DNA of 64,000 nt, taken from NCBI GenBank assembly GCA_017591395.1, contig WEDG01001086.1, forward strand, positions 30,757 through 94,756. Reading direction: 5' to 3'. The notes beneath the pieces are model-generated. The model was not told the origin of the DNA. It searched no databases and worked only from the letters and a program-made list of their open reading frames with translations. A program made the position numbers and the translations under genes. This document shows, in pieces, positions 45,350-57,144 of this stretch (position 1 is its first letter; every line of letters begins with the position of its first letter). The stretch is from Schistocephalus solidus. Taxonomy: Eukaryota; Platyhelminthes; Cestoda; Diphyllobothriidea; Diphyllobothriidae.

Positions 45350-46860
45350 ATGCGTTTGTCCTCATTGTTATCGCACATTCACCTCACGCATCGGCCTGTC
45401 TGTCACTTGCAAATCCCACGCACAGAGACCGGAGAAATAGTGCCTGGAGCACCAACGCACAGCAGAGACCACCGGCTCCAATAACCTCAATGCCCGCACG
45501 CATTCACTCCTCGCATGGGCCTGCTCGGTCACATGTGCAAACATAAAAGCAGAATCCACGGCGATGCCATCACATATTGCCCACCCATCAACACTTCCCA
45601 TATTCCTCCCATGAGCTCGACTACCAGTACCAGCAGCAGAGCCCCCGCAGCCTCAAAATCTCCCAACCTATCAAACATCGACCAGGTCAGTCACTTGCGG
45701 ATCCATCACACAGAGACTGGCGAACCAGTTCCAAGGGGCATCAACATACACCCACCACACCCGAATCAACTGTTTGCACTGCAAACGCACATTCACACAC
45801 CACATGGGCCAATAAGGTCACATACGTCTCCATGATAAGCTGCGCTAGAACACCGTGGCTATACCCCAACACTACATCTCTCTTCATAAGCCTCTGCGCC
45901 TCACATGATTACACGCAACACCACAAAACAGCTGTTCTCAGTCTACATAGCTGATTAAGAGGCAAGTATGATCCTCGGATCTTTCTCTATGTGACTCCTC
46001 TTTTGCATGCGTGATCTGAGCTTGAGAATATCACGGGGCGATAAGCACCGTGGGTTGGAAGGTTGCCAACTGACAATTACAATCAGACCTCGTAGTCACT
46101 CCAATGTGTTTTGCGTGGAGTGGCTGACTGGTGGTCTGAGGGTCAGGCTTTGATGGCTCCTTCTTAACGTGACGTCTGGCTATCTCATCCATGTGAGATG
46201 TGAGCCATTTAACTCGCTGTTGTGTGAAATCCTGGTGCTTGTGTTTGGTGGGCCAGGTCGTGTACGTAGTACGCGTAGACGAGGTCATCAGCAGTTGCGC
46301 CCACTTCCGCATCAGACAAGTGAGACAGCGGTCTGATTGTGGGAGTGGGGGATAGAGTGAGGTCAAAGGCTCAGCGTATTTTCCTCACCATAAAAATCTG
46401 ATGCGCTTGAAACTATAATGGTGCGCTAAATGTCGTGGCTTGGAAGGTTGCCAACCGATGGGTTAACTTTGACCACATAGTCAGCCCATTGTGTGTTTTG
46501 TGTGCAGTGGCTGACTGGCGGACTGTGAGTCAGGCTGCAACGGCTCCTTCTTAATTCTGCCTTTATATCCCTCCCTTTCCGTTGGATCCGTGTCAGGTGC
46601 GGTGGCACGCCCAGGAGCGTCTCCGGCCATGCCAGCTTCCTCGTCTTATCCTGCCTCCGATCTTCTTGACTCTATCATGACACTGCGCTGAGGTGGGGAG
46701 GAGGAGAGAGTGCGTTAGCTGCAGCGTAAGGCTACTATCAGTTAAAACTAATTCACGCGCAAGTCACCGTCCCTGGACCACCCTTCCGCAGAGCATACGC
46801 TGGACATCGTCGGACTACGATGGTCTAACTGTCGAATATGGAAGGACAGCGAGGGTTACG
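45350..46860 (+). mobile_element. RTE-like element, 3' fragment (finger array and 3' UTR)
   Basis: The fragment begins in a finger, CPHCYRTFTSRIGL (Cys codon at 45357), then loses frame. Further decayed fingers and ETGEPV-type linkers run to about 45835. The 3' UTR repeats both units seen in copy 1: a hairpin-like CACGG...CCGTG at 46032-46052 and the decayed GGTGCGCTAAATGTCGTGG near 46420. It ends with the shared CACGCGCAAGTCACCGTCCC tail (46753-46772). EN and RT are absent, as expected for 5' truncation during target-primed reverse transcription. Confidence 0.8.
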
Positions 46861-46864
46861 TAGA

Positions 46865-48870
46865 GCCTTGCTAGGCGGAAGCGGAGAAGGGTCCGTAAAA
46901 GTTTAGGCAGTCAACCGACTTTTCTCCACGATAAAAAAGGTCTTTCGAGAGGTTCTTTGGTACGCACAAGACCAGTTTCCGTGACCTAATGACAGTCACC
47001 ACTGCTGTTGCCAACCTGAGCTGTTCCAGTAGCTCGGTGTAGTTCGTTGAGACCCTACAAATCTCACAGAATGCTTTATTGCGTTTCTAGGGATACCAAA
47101 ATCAAAATTTTTCATGAAAATCAAGCTAGTACGCGCTAAATGTCACCCTTTAAAGCCATGCCGGGAGTGCTACCCGTATATGTTTGGTAAGACATCAATT
47201 CTTACGATCAAAATAACCTGCAACACAAGAACAAGTAAAGGAGTAAAGGAACGTTCATCTTTAATGGATCGGATTTGACACTCAACAAGTTGCATGCCAC
47301 AGCTCTCTCCTTGTGGCTAAACGTTTGTTCAACAAAAGGCAAAATAGATCGAATGGAAATTGAAGCTTAATTTAACCAATCACATCACCAGTTCTCGGAC
47401 TAAGCGTCAATAGTTTCTACAGAAGAATTGCATTTGCAGATGATGTTTTTTGTTACGTGGCCTGTGCAATTCATCGGTGGTTTTCGTTTGTACAAGAACC
47501 TCCAAAAGTAGGAATTTTTTTAAAAAAGATTCATTTCACATACGAACTTAGGTTGTGAATCTCTTCCAATAAATGCTTTCAAGTGAGATGTACAAGCTGC
47601 AAGCCGTTTCTGTAAATAGACTAAGAAAATAAAGTAAGAAGGAGGTGGAACCTAAGTGAGTCCTTTCGTTGTTGGTAGCGTATCGAAGATGAATGGACAT
47701 TAACCTCTTAACCGCACCGTGAGAGTTCCCATGGAGGAATTGTGAGAAAATCCCTGTGTAGGACTGAAATGTTCCTCGGTGCACCGATTTGGCAGATCAA
47801 ACCAACTCATCGAAACATACTGAAAATGAGGTTCCAGGAAGTAACCTCCCACCACCATCGATCGAAAAATGGTCGCACCTAACTAAAGGGATCCTATTAC
47901 TTATGTTATCGACGCCAATAACTTACGAGAAAGTGCGAACAAGAAGCAGAAATCTCATTACAAGTGCCAGACAAAAAAGAAAAAGAGGGATACGCAAAAA
48001 GTCCTCCATTCACCCTGAATAAGATTTAGCACACTAACAACATAACACCGGAAGATCACAAACATGTGGTCGAAGACTGCAAAAATCGACATGATGAAGA
48101 ATCGTACTTGAATGACTCGCAAACTTTCGATCAAATTGGACTTCTTTCAAAAACGTGCCAGTGTTGTGCGCTGATGACCTCATTGTTGTTTTTTAAATAA
48201 ACGAAGAGATTTAAAAATCAGTGTATAATGGGCGAAATAGGACAACCAATTTACATCTCAGAAAATCCAAATAAAAGCAGAAATATTTTAACTCAATTCC
48301 TAAAGCCCACTTCAATGAAAATTAAAAAAGTGGAGATGTTTATTGGTCAGAATCCAGTTTAGCTTCCGGTTCATACAAGTAGATCTAACATAGTGATGCA
48401 CAGAAAACCGCCTCCATTCAGCAGATATGAAAGCACCTACAATTTTATTTAAATGAACAGGTTAGCGCCTGTACAGTTGTGTATGTACACCTTTGCAGCA
48501 AGCCTTCAAAAGAGTGAAACAAAGTCAGTACGTGCAGTCAATGATCGAACTGATGAAACTATAGCCCAAAATTCTCAAGTGCGTTTTAGGCTAAGAGAGA
48601 CTACTTCACTAAGGTTGTTATACCAATCATCGTCCGGCATAATCTTAGGATATTTTAGGGACGCCAGGATATCAGCTTGTAGTGACGCCACTTCCGTGCG
48701 AACACTTGCGAATACTTCGTTCTGTAAAACGTTGTTGCATATAGATTGTCAAGGCCCCTATAAATTAAAATATCAATTGAAGAAAATGGGCTGAAAATAT
48801 GTTTCCATGTACTCATTTAACCTTAACTCACATCTTCTTCAAATTTCCTACATATGCCTATATATATATA
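46865..48870 (+). other. no gene visible
   Basis: About 2 kb with short open frames on both strands (for example 47548-47784 minus and 48453-48794 plus) but no recognisable protein. A small TATATATATA run is at about 48860-48870. Confidence 0.3.
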
Positions 48871-48874
48871 TCAA

Positions 48875-49085
48875 AGGTCGCGGGTTCGAATCCCATGTGT
48901 TCCAAAATTGGGATTGGGTATGACTGGCTGATGACGGCTAATAAGCCAGAAATGGCCATTCCGGTCTCCCTTGTCTTTGTCGGTTCCAAATTATCAACAT
49001 ATGCTTCACGTCGCTATGCGACTGTCTGTGAGTACTCTAGTCTGAGTTCCAGGGCACAACGGAACATAAATGTTCCTTAAGCAGA
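48875..49085 (+). mobile_element. tRNA-derived SINE, + copy truncated in the tRNA head
   Basis: The copy starts at the B box, which is canonical here: GGTTCGAATCC at 48883-48893. The body reads GGGATTGGGTATGACTGGCT, GATGACGGCTAATAAGCCAG, AAATGGCCATTCCGGTCTCC and TTTGTCTTTGTCGG, followed by the TCGCTATGCGACTG tail segment. No A box remains, so it cannot be a functional tRNA gene. Confidence 0.75.
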
Positions 49086-49102
49086 TCGGTGAGCCACACA
49101 CT

Positions 49103-49105
<3 letters not shown>

Positions 49106-49174
<69 letters not shown>
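49106..49174 (+). repeat. (AT)n microsatellite, about 69 bp
   Basis: An uninterrupted run of alternating A and T directly downstream of the SINE copy. It produces spurious open frames of alternating Tyr and Ile on both strands. It may have grown from the SINE's 3' tail. Confidence 0.95.
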
Positions 49175-49179
<5 letters not shown>

Positions 49180-49480
49180 TCGAGTACAGCTTGATTTACT
49201 GCCAAATGAATACAAGAACGAAAATTTTTGTCTTTATTTATAAAATATATTTAAATCAATGTAGGTATTGAAAATCAATAAAAAATTTCATACTGCTTTA
49301 GTTGTAAGGTTTTATTAAGTGCGGTTTCTGCAGGCTGACAAAAAGACGAGCATTCAAAAGCCCGCATACTGGCGCGTCTGAAATTTCTTGTGATCGAGCT
49401 GAAAGAAATCAGATATTAAAAGTTCACTTATGTCGTTATGCCAACTCAAAAATGCCTAAGGGGAGGTCTTGCCCCAATTA
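49180..49480 (+). other. no gene visible
   Basis: About 300 AT-rich bases, possibly the 5' part of the following Tigger relic, but no HTH domain or terminal repeat is recognised. Confidence 0.3.
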
Positions 49481-49500
49481 GTTTGTAATTGTGACGAGAC

Positions 49501-50480
49501 TTGCCTGGTTTAGAAGAAATTGACTATGAGAACCTACATCATACAAGAGGAAAAAATATTTCGCCTTGCCACAAGCCGATGAAGGATCAGCTTACCCTCA
49601 TACTCTGTGGTAAAGCAAGTAGCGATTTCAAGGTCAAGCCGCTGCTCGCCTTTCACTCCGAAAATCCACGAGTGTTCAAGGCATGTAAAATGCAAACAAA
49701 TACGACTGCATGTGATGTCAAGATCCCATACGAAATCCTGGGTTACGCGGATATTCTTCAGTGAATCGGTCAATGATGAATTTGACGCCTCATTTAGGAG
49801 GGATTTTGAAGAGAAGCAGGTACCACTCAAGGCCTTGCTTGTGCTCGATACTGCTCCTGCGCCTCCTCCACGGATGTAAGATTACCATCAAGTTTCTTCC
49901 TCCCAGCACTATTTCACAGCTCTAACTCATGGACCAGAAATTCATGGCCAAATTTAAGAAGCTCTACATAAAGGATTTGTTTGGAGCGGTGTATTAAGGT
50001 GATAGACACTAACAAGCTGAACCCAAAAGAATTTCGGAAGGAGCACTTCGATCTCCTGGTTGTCTTACTTTTCATCGATAAATTCTGGGAAGGAGTGACA
50101 CAGATGACCCTAAATTCTGCATGGTGTGACCTGTGGCCTGATGGTGGCCTTGAGCGAGACTTTGAAGGTTTCGGTCCTTCATTTGCATCAGTGGACAACC
50201 CGGAACTGCATCTAGTGGATGATATTGTAGCGCTGGGACAAATTTAGGTCTGGCATTTACTTCTGCTGATGTGCAGGATTTAGTACAGAAGTACAGTGAT
50301 TAACTGACCACTAAGGAACACATGGAACTTCAAAAGGAGCTGAATTAAGAAGAGATACAAGAGTTCTTTTCAGGGGAGGAGGAGGTAAGAGAGAATGCCG
50401 TATAGCCCAGTCAGCTCGGATATTGTTGGGAATGTTTCAAAAGACTAAAGACTTCTTGTAAAAATATTATCCTGATAAAA
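49501..50480 (+). pseudogene. Tigger-like (pogo superfamily) transposase pseudogene
   Basis: The core reads KDQLTLILCGKASSDFKVKP and LLAFHSENPRVFKACK, the characteristic Tigger block with the first catalytic region. After a stop near 49762 another frame has PLKALLVLDTAPAPPP, equivalent to the DNAPAH motif, with the catalytic Asp at 49847-49849 retained and the Asn and His lost. Then 49981-50247 gives NPKEFRKEHFDLLVVLLFID and TLNSAWCDLWPDGGLERDF, followed by DLVQKYSD and LTTKEHMELQKELN, all typical of the C-terminal half. Stops and frame changes at about 49765, 49880-49980, 50247 and 50303 make it non-functional. Confidence 0.75.
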
Positions 50481-50649
50481 CAATGACTGGGCGGTGTGTG
50501 AACTTGTTTAATGACAATTTGCTGTCTCGTTTTACGGACCTCCTAAAGCAATTGTCAATAGATACATTGTTTGAAAAGGCGCAGAAAAGACGAGCAAGTG
50601 ATAGGTAAGCACAGCCATGTCCCACTGGGGTGAATTTCACAAATAGAGA

Positions 50650-50960
50650 GAGCCCACCTGATTCTCCTTCCATACAGTAACCCCTCTCCTTCTCTTCACA
50701 TCCCTAGCCTCATCCCCAAGCTATCAACGTCTCTTAAAAAGGTAAATTTTAACTGAAAACAGGAAAAAACATTTACATTAATTAAATGTATTAGAATTCT
50801 ATGATACAATTTCACATTTATGTTTTTCCGGGAAAGAATAAATTAATTTTATTTCCATTATTTTAAATTAGTAAATTCATTTCGCAAGACATGCCTTTCA
50901 CATGACGAGCTTGGAGCCGGAACGGATTAAATGCGTTAACTGAAGTTCCTCAGCATAGCG
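50650..50960 (+). repeat. dispersed repeat, 3' end of the Tigger relic (copy 2)
   Basis: This stretch aligns to 17380-17690: a C-rich part (cctctccttctcttcacatc) and then an AT-rich part with AATAAATTAATTTTATTTCC, CATGACGAGCTTGGAGCCGG and GTTCCTC. Here it directly follows the transposase relic, which identifies the repeat as the element's 3' end. Confidence 0.7.
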
Positions 50961-50964
50961 TTTT

Positions 50965-53150
50965 CCTAGCTGTTAGTGGGCAATGATGTAGTAGATAGGT
51001 GCTATTCCGTTGATGGTCAAAGAAAGTGAATCGCAAGGTTAGTTAATTTCAAGGGACGCAGGGTATGCCAATTCAAATGAGTCAATATATAAAGAGCCTT
51101 TGGCTATTATTGGTAATTCCTTAGCTTTTTCATCTCAGTAATAAGGGAGGTCAAAGTAAATCTCAGGATGCTGCAGCTGATAAATAAACAGGGGGTTTAT
51201 GCGGACCCAAGGGCATTGTGACAGGGGGTTTTGCTGACCAAATTTAACTTGCAGCTTGTCCTACGCTCCAATGTATTGCAACCGCTTAACATAGTGGATG
51301 CTGACAGAGTTATCTCAGCAACCATTTGAATAGTTCTTATCTAATTGCGGAAGTTCTTAAGCAGACAACGGAGCCAGGCTCTTAAATAGAAGTCAAACTA
51401 TATCCAAAAATAAAACTTGATGGAAAAATCTGTACTTTGCGTACTGCGAATGCGTTTTTCTGACCTTTTTGCAAACTAAACCAGTCCTCTTTTTATAAAC
51501 CTATGCCAAATGATTTAAAAAGACACCAAGTTGACGTCTTATCGCGGTTTCGTGAATTTTGGCACATTTAAAATGATAACAGTTCTCCACATTTTCGTGC
51601 TTGCTAAATACCAGGGATCTCACTACATTCACACACCGACGAAACCTCTATTGCTACCTTCATTTTCTGTTTGCTAATCTTGAGTAATTCAATAAAATGC
51701 ATGCCATTCGAACACAAAATAGGGCTAGTTCAACATACTATTTACTCAATCACGGGCTATTACAAAAAGTGAACGAAAGAGCGTTCGATGTGCAGACGAG
51801 AGCGAAAACTCACAGGTATACTGAGGAGTTGCTGTTAAACGTTTTCGAAAATCTGCCTTGGGTTGCTTCGTGGGAAATCTCACCGTGGTCAGCCCATTCA
51901 ATGACAGCAAATCAGGCTCTAGGGCCACGAAAACTATGTTTCTTTTCGTTTTCTCGAAGGGCTCCTCTCCAGCCACCGTAAATGGTCCTCAGTGAGTACT
52001 GGCTTTCTAAGGTTTCGCGTATGAACCACCGGAAATCTTACTTCCTGTACAGGATCAGCTTTATGTTAAAGCAAATGCCGAATTTCAAAAAATGTTTTGG
52101 ACATTATCAGGGGCATTACTTAAATTCAGCACAAGTGAAAGTTTCTGCTTCCACCACTATTATAGGATTTCCAACGTTGATATATTTGATAGTTGGTTAA
52201 ATCTGATAGATGCGCAGTTTATCTACCACAGAGAAGGGGACAGCAAACGAAATGAATGTTTGGAATTACTCGCTGGAGTACTAGCATTGAAGTGGAATTT
52301 TCTAACGTAATGCTTACTATCATTATCCCGTTTCATGATATATTACTAAAATTCGATTGCAAGTAGGCAAGATTACTAAAATGGTGTTTTACCTTTGGTT
52401 ATCGTGCGGTGAATCCTCAAGATATTCCAGGCTCGAAAGATGAAAGTATTTTGAATGCACGCCGGAAAATAAATCACACTTGGTTAAAAATGACTTATTA
52501 TTTTTAAAGTTTCTATAAATTCAACTATACTTCATAGGAAAATGCACAAAAAGCAATCTTTTTGTACTCAATTGCCTGAAAAATCATGCTTTTTCACAAA
52601 TTTTTCAATTTTGGAAATTGCATCATTTGGTTCTAAATATTGTGTGATTATGAGATCGTTTAAGACCACGAGTGTCCGTTCAAATAACATCATACATATC
52701 TATTTGTGATGATCTTTATGAAGTAAGCAACAGAGGCAACATTAACTGTAAATGGTAGAAGCCATATGCAGTATCATGTATATTTTTATAGAAAAATAGA
52801 TGGCTTTCTTTACATCGAAAGTATAAAGCATGTGGACTTTTAACTGCAAACGTTAATGCATTAGCTGATCGCACAACAAATTATTCGGTAGTTAAAAAGC
52901 TTTTCCGAAACCAGAATATGCCCATCGTCGAGGAAACATTTTGGAAAAAACAGGATTTCCTACCAACTTAGTACAATACAGGATATTGATGAAATTTTTT
53001 TATCAAAAATATATTTGCAGCTTAAAGGACACCGCAACTTAATTTTTAAAAATACATACAACCTACCTAGTGATTTTTTTAACTAACGCAGAATTGGAGG
53101 TAGACGCGAACGTCTATATAACTAATCCCAAATCATTAATATAAGACAAG
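50965..53150 (+). other. no gene visible
   Basis: About 2.2 kb of AT-rich sequence. Open frames at 51697-51981 and 51982-52310 show no recognisable domain. Confidence 0.3.
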
Positions 53151-53318
53151 ACAGAGTATATGCAATATGTAATGAGAGAGAGTCAAACGATCTGGCAAAC
53201 AAACACATGCTCCGCGCATTATGGCTTGGTCCGTTCTTCCAGTTCAGTAAAACAAACAATTCAGTTAAAGAAGTATGAACCTTTAGCTGAAGGTGAGATA
53301 GTCTGACACCCCGGCACA

Positions 53319-53545
53319 GTACTCCCCTCCGAGACCGGAGGGCGGCCTGAAACGACGCCGAGGGAGGTGTACCAGCCTACTGGAAGTGAGTGACTAACCA
53401 ATCAGGAAAATGAAAGTTCCGAAAACTGAGGCATCTACGCTTACGACCTCCTCGCGAGTTCCACGATGGATGCGAAAGGTTCTCGTCCCTTGAGAGGTGA
53501 GCCAAAACAAACCATTATAAGGCGGTTCCAATGGCCATCGGACTC
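53319..53545 (-). pseudogene. Gypsy pol C-terminus and polypurine tract
   Basis: A minus frame reads VRWPLEPPYNGLFWLTSQGT and RTFRIHRGTREEVVSVD, the segment that follows integrase in Gypsy pol. It is the same region as the remnant at 1-353 but a different copy. It ends before a polypurine tract at about 53321-53332. Confidence 0.65.
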
Positions 53546-53549
53546 GATT

Positions 53550-53760
53550 GGGACCAAAACGTTGCGATGGGGGAAGAGTTTATGGCCTGGAGGATAGAAC
53601 CCTGGTTTGGGCAATGTCAGTCAGTGAGGGTAAGATGAATGACACTGATTTAAGTACAAGTGTCGACGAAGAAACGCCTGCCACTCTTGATAGCACAGAC
53701 GTAAAACGTGCGACTGGTAGAGTTGCCAGAGAGCTCGGCAGCATTTTACCTCCGGCGGAG
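53550..53760 (-). pseudogene. Gypsy protease relic
   Basis: One minus frame reads SRTFYVCAIKSGRRFFVDTC with a stop two codons later, then ISV and CPNQGSILQAINSSPIATF. The active-site DTGA of retroviral-type aspartic proteases has become DTCT, so it is inactive. The frame runs into the pol C-terminus at about 53540. Confidence 0.55.
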
Positions 53761-53799
53761 GATTTTCTCTGTAAGGACTTGAAGGAATAGGATGGGACA

Positions 53800-54290
53800 C
53801 AACGTCTTGCCTTATCGTCAAAGCTAACATGATACCAACACATTTTTGCAGTCCTAGGTCGAGGACAGGAACGAAGATGGTCGCAAATAAAAGAACGTCT
53901 AGGTGGGCCGTCACATCAGTGCAGCTGCATATCGGCAACAGTCGTCGTTTATTGGGCAACCTGTGGCTTGAGCTCGTCCAGGTCAATTGGGGATATAATT
54001 GGGTGCTGTTAAACCTGAGCAAATGTCATGGAAGACAGGTGCTCCATCTTCCTCATGCGATCTGCCACCTCTGCTAGCTTTTAGATCTCTAAATCATCTG
54101 AACCATAGGCCAAAATTATCTGAAGAGAGGTTGACCAACTTTCCAAGAACATCTCTTTAAAGAAATTATCCTCGATGGTCATGTTCTCAACAAGAGAACG
54201 CCTCCGACGCAAGATATCTGATGGCTCTTGATCACCTACTGTTTAGAATATGGAGTATCCAATGAAAGGTCACGTCAAAATGTAAGAACT
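53800..54290 (-). pseudogene. Gypsy gag relic
   Basis: On the minus strand, from about 54260: DQEPSDILRRRRSLVENM, FFKEMFLESWSTSLQIILAY, GSDDLEI, a stop, then KLAEVADRM. This follows the capsid pattern of flatworm and arthropod Gypsy gag. The later CWYHVSFDDKARRC (about 53843-53800) matches the segment at the gag-protease boundary. Frameshifts occur. Confidence 0.6.
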
Positions 54291-54299
54291 TGTGAAAGG

Positions 54300-55040
54300 A
54301 TAGTGGGAGGAAGCTAAGTTTATCATTTGCAAGGTACCGTAGCGAATACTACACGTAAAATTTCACAGCATACATAAATGTAAGCTATTAGCAAGCAACT
54401 GGAAACATTAAGATTTATTATGTACTATGAAAATCATAAAAAGTGTATTTTGGCACGATTAAATTCTCATAACCTCTCACATGTGGTGACGGTAGATTTG
54501 AAAGTATACCGACTCTCTGCCTAGTATGGACTTGATGAGTGCGATATAAAACAGTCAATTTAAGTAAGACTGTCTCGATTTGGTCAAAAAGTGCCCTTAA
54601 ATGGGCACCAGATGTCTTTTTTACTGAGACGAGTATAGATCTAACATAACGTTTGGTAATTTAAACGGCTGATGCAACGTATTTGTTCATTTTGGTAAAT
54701 ACTGCATAGCGTACATTCCAATGCTAAAGGCAATTTCTGAAGAATCCATTAAAATGACTCCATGTCTCAACCATTACAGTTGTTCGAAAGTAGTTCGAAA
54801 GCTCAATACATTTCCGCAGCAGACAGTGTACAATGCAGTTAGTTCTATTGTGTGAGTATTTGACGCCAAAATATTTTAGTCTGAACTAAACCAGGATGCA
54901 AGTAGTTACAGTCATCGACCTCTTCTAATAAACAACCATCTTACAAGACGACGTTCAGCATGTGTCCAAAAGCGTGATGGGCGCAGGACAATCACTAACA
55001 GGTGAATTAGTTCATAGTGACGGCATATTTGCACCGTGTC
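54300..55040 (+). other. no gene visible
   Basis: AT-rich sequence, possibly including the 5' end of the Gypsy derivative; nothing else recognised. Confidence 0.25.
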
Positions 55041-55044
55041 TGAC

Positions 55045-55282
55045 ACACCCTCTCCACCTTGGTTGGTAGACGTTCGACGATCAGGTATGGGACTCAGTCG
55101 GTTAGTTTGCTAGGCAGAGGAGCATTGCCGATAAAGACCAGGGAGATTGGGTTGGAAATTTCTGGCTCATTAGTCGTCATAAGTCAGCCATACCCAACCC
55201 GATGTGGCGCAACAGCGGAGTCTCGAATCCACAACCTGTTATTTTAAAGTCAAACGATCTAACCCACTGCGCTATGGGCTCG
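55045..55282 (-). mobile_element. tRNA-derived SINE, best preserved tRNA head
   Basis: On the minus strand the head begins GAGCCCATAGCGCAGTGGGT. Its A box TAGCGCAGTGGG (55263-55274) fits the consensus, and the B box GGATTCGAGACTCC (55217-55230) is close. The body shows GGGTTGGGTATGGCTGACTT, ACTAATGAGCCAGAAATTTC, TGGTCTTTATCGGC, then the GACTGAGTCCCATACCTGAT tail. This copy best shows that the family derives from a tRNA. Confidence 0.8.
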
Positions 55283-55324
55283 TTGTCTTGCCGATTTAGA
55301 CAGAAAATATTCGCATTCATTGTA

Positions 55325-55440
55325 GGGCGTTTACCGATCGGTTACGAGACTCAATCGTCCCAGTATGCCTTAAAGCTCGCACACGAGTCCAGCCAGCAAC
55401 CTCAAAGTGGTTATTGTTGGAGGAAGGAGAACAATAACGA
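55325..55440 (-). mobile_element. tRNA-derived SINE, tail fragment
   Basis: The segment CGATCGGTTACGAGACTCAA, then TCGCACACGAGTCCAGCCAG, matches the 3' end of the SINE copy at 22545-22640. Head and body are missing. It lies about 45 bases from the preceding SINE copy in the same orientation. Confidence 0.5.
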
Positions 55441-55444
55441 TGAC

Positions 55445-56555
55445 TATAATGTACCACACCTTTACATAGACAGCTCGGCATCCAAAGAGGCCCCACTCAG
55501 AAGAAAGAGTTGAGCAAGAATCTCAGTCGACCGGTGAGTCGTTCCACATAAACCCGTAGTTCTGACCACGAGAAGCAAGACAGCTAATCCGCTGACAGCC
55601 TAGGAAGCTGCGATTTTCTACACATCTTGATAGACTTAAGTGAGCCTGGTTCACTGCAGTGAGAAATGCGTTAAAATGTCGTACTAGTGGATGGTCTACA
55701 GGCAATCCATTCCCTGGAAAACCTTTAGAATTTTCGGTAACGAATTCTCTTGCGATCATAATAACCCAGCAACGAATTCTTGAACGATCCCGCTAACAGA
55801 CACAATCGATAGGCAGGCCTTTCGTAGAGGATCGATGGCAATGGCGGTAGGGTAGTTTAAAGGACGGAACATAGTGGTATCGCTTTGGCAATAAAAATGA
55901 ATGAATATGAACACCATCATCGTTAAAATAAGGTTACATGGATGCGGTGCTCTCCGAAGTATTCTAGCAAAAAGAAGAACGTTAAATGTTCCGTCTGACT
56001 TCGGAGGCTAGGTCTAGAATGCACTTCAGCAGTTCATGCCGGCAATCATTTTGAAGCAAAAGGGGCAAAGTTAGAGTGTGCAGCCCTAATGAGGGTGCGG
56101 TAAGGGCTGTGAAATGGTAAGTCACGGCAAAGGTTTTAATACCAATGGCAGGGTGAATTGAAGGTTAAATCTTTCCATAGCAAGTAAATTATGACACAAC
56201 CAGAGTCGCGTCCATCATAGCTGGACCAGGTTACATTTCTCATAAGCTCTTCTGAAGGTTCTACTAACTAGACTGACTATTTTGTGGAGCTCCGAGTTTC
56301 CAGTGTAGAGTCTCTAGCAGGCACAATCAATAATTAGGGAGAGTTCTAGCTACTTCCCCGATCAAAATGTCGCCTTTACTACGATATAGGGGGTCTGTCT
56401 ACTGACCCATAACGGACACCACTTTGAAGCCAAACTTTATAGCCGGTGTGCATTCAAGTCAGACGCTCCATCAGTACGCTATGTTTTACTGGACATGTGA
56501 ACTGCAGCTGGACTCACCACACGAGTCAAGCAAGCCACGCAGAATCCTCCCGGGC
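55445..56555 (+). other. no gene visible
   Basis: About 1.1 kb with no supported coding region; a minus-strand open frame at 55523-55759 lacks any recognisable motif. Confidence 0.3.
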
Positions 56556-56559
56556 TCAT

Positions 56560-57140
56560 AACGTCTGCTGCACATGAAAGGGGGGTGTGGTGGCATGCCT
56601 AGGCATAAGCGTCCACGCTGCACCAACCACAGTGCTCTGATTCCAGCACCAGACAGGCTGGAAGACTCGACTGGTGCATGAGAGAAGGAATACTGGAATA
56701 TTCATTCCAAAGGCGAGCAGAGCATTCCTTAATAGAATAAGCCTGACGCGTTTGAATCTTTCGAAACGAGCTTATCTTCACGCCTTGGAAGGCTGCCAAG
56801 TGACGGTGTAACTCGTTTCTTCTCAGGACTTTGGGATAAGGCTATGCTTCATTTAGAATGTGGCCTCTAGGACAGATGGAGAAATCTCCTATGAAGGCTT
56901 GATACGTTCTGCATAGTCCACCTCGTGTGTGGCACGCGTAGCCAGGGTGATCATGTGTGTTATCGGCTGCGCCCGAGCCACCTTCTGGCCATCATTGCAC
57001 CGTCTAGCCACCAGAAGAGGACGAGGAAGCAGCAAAATCTTCAACCGCCTTTTTCACTTTGAACTACTTCCCACGAAAGTGCCTGTGCATAATGCACCAC
57101 CATTCGCGACTGCCGAACTGTCGAATTGCAGTTACATTCA
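56560..57140 (+). repeat. diverged relative of the RTE-like 3' UTR
   Basis: CTGACGCGTTTGAATC followed by CTTGGAAGGCTGCCAAGTGA and CGGTGTAACTCG (56747-56822) matches the start of unit 2 in the RTE-like 3' UTR (38664-38740). GTGTGGTGGCATGCC and a degenerate end with CACCATTCGCGACTGCCGAA (to about 57120) also correspond. It is much more diverged than the other copies and in a different order, so it may be an old copy or a non-autonomous element sharing the tail. Confidence 0.45.
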
Positions 57141-57144
57141 TTAA

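Larger units (their letters stand above)
49490..50960 (+). mobile_element. Tigger/pogo-type DNA transposon relic
   Basis: A broken DDE transposase followed by a 3' non-coding end that recurs at 17380-17690. The N-terminal CENP-B-like HTH region and the 5' end are not seen. Confidence 0.7.
53150..54290 (-). mobile_element. Ty3/Gypsy retrotransposon, internal deletion derivative
   Basis: On the minus strand the order is gag capsid relic, gag-end segment, aspartic protease relic, then directly the C-terminus of pol, the polypurine tract and an LTR edge. Reverse transcriptase, RNase H and most of integrase are missing. The LTR would begin TGTGCCGGGGTGTCAGACTA at 53318 (going down), directly after GGAGGGGAGTAC. 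The far LTR end is not determined. Confidence 0.7.

Noticed and set aside
49089..49215. Tyr/Ile repeat proteins on both strands
   Set aside because: They are translations of the (AT)n microsatellite.
55217..55282. Functional tRNA gene on the minus strand
   Set aside because: A and B boxes are present, but no acceptor stem closes and the same head is attached to the shared SINE body. The same applies to 43700-43762 and 48875.
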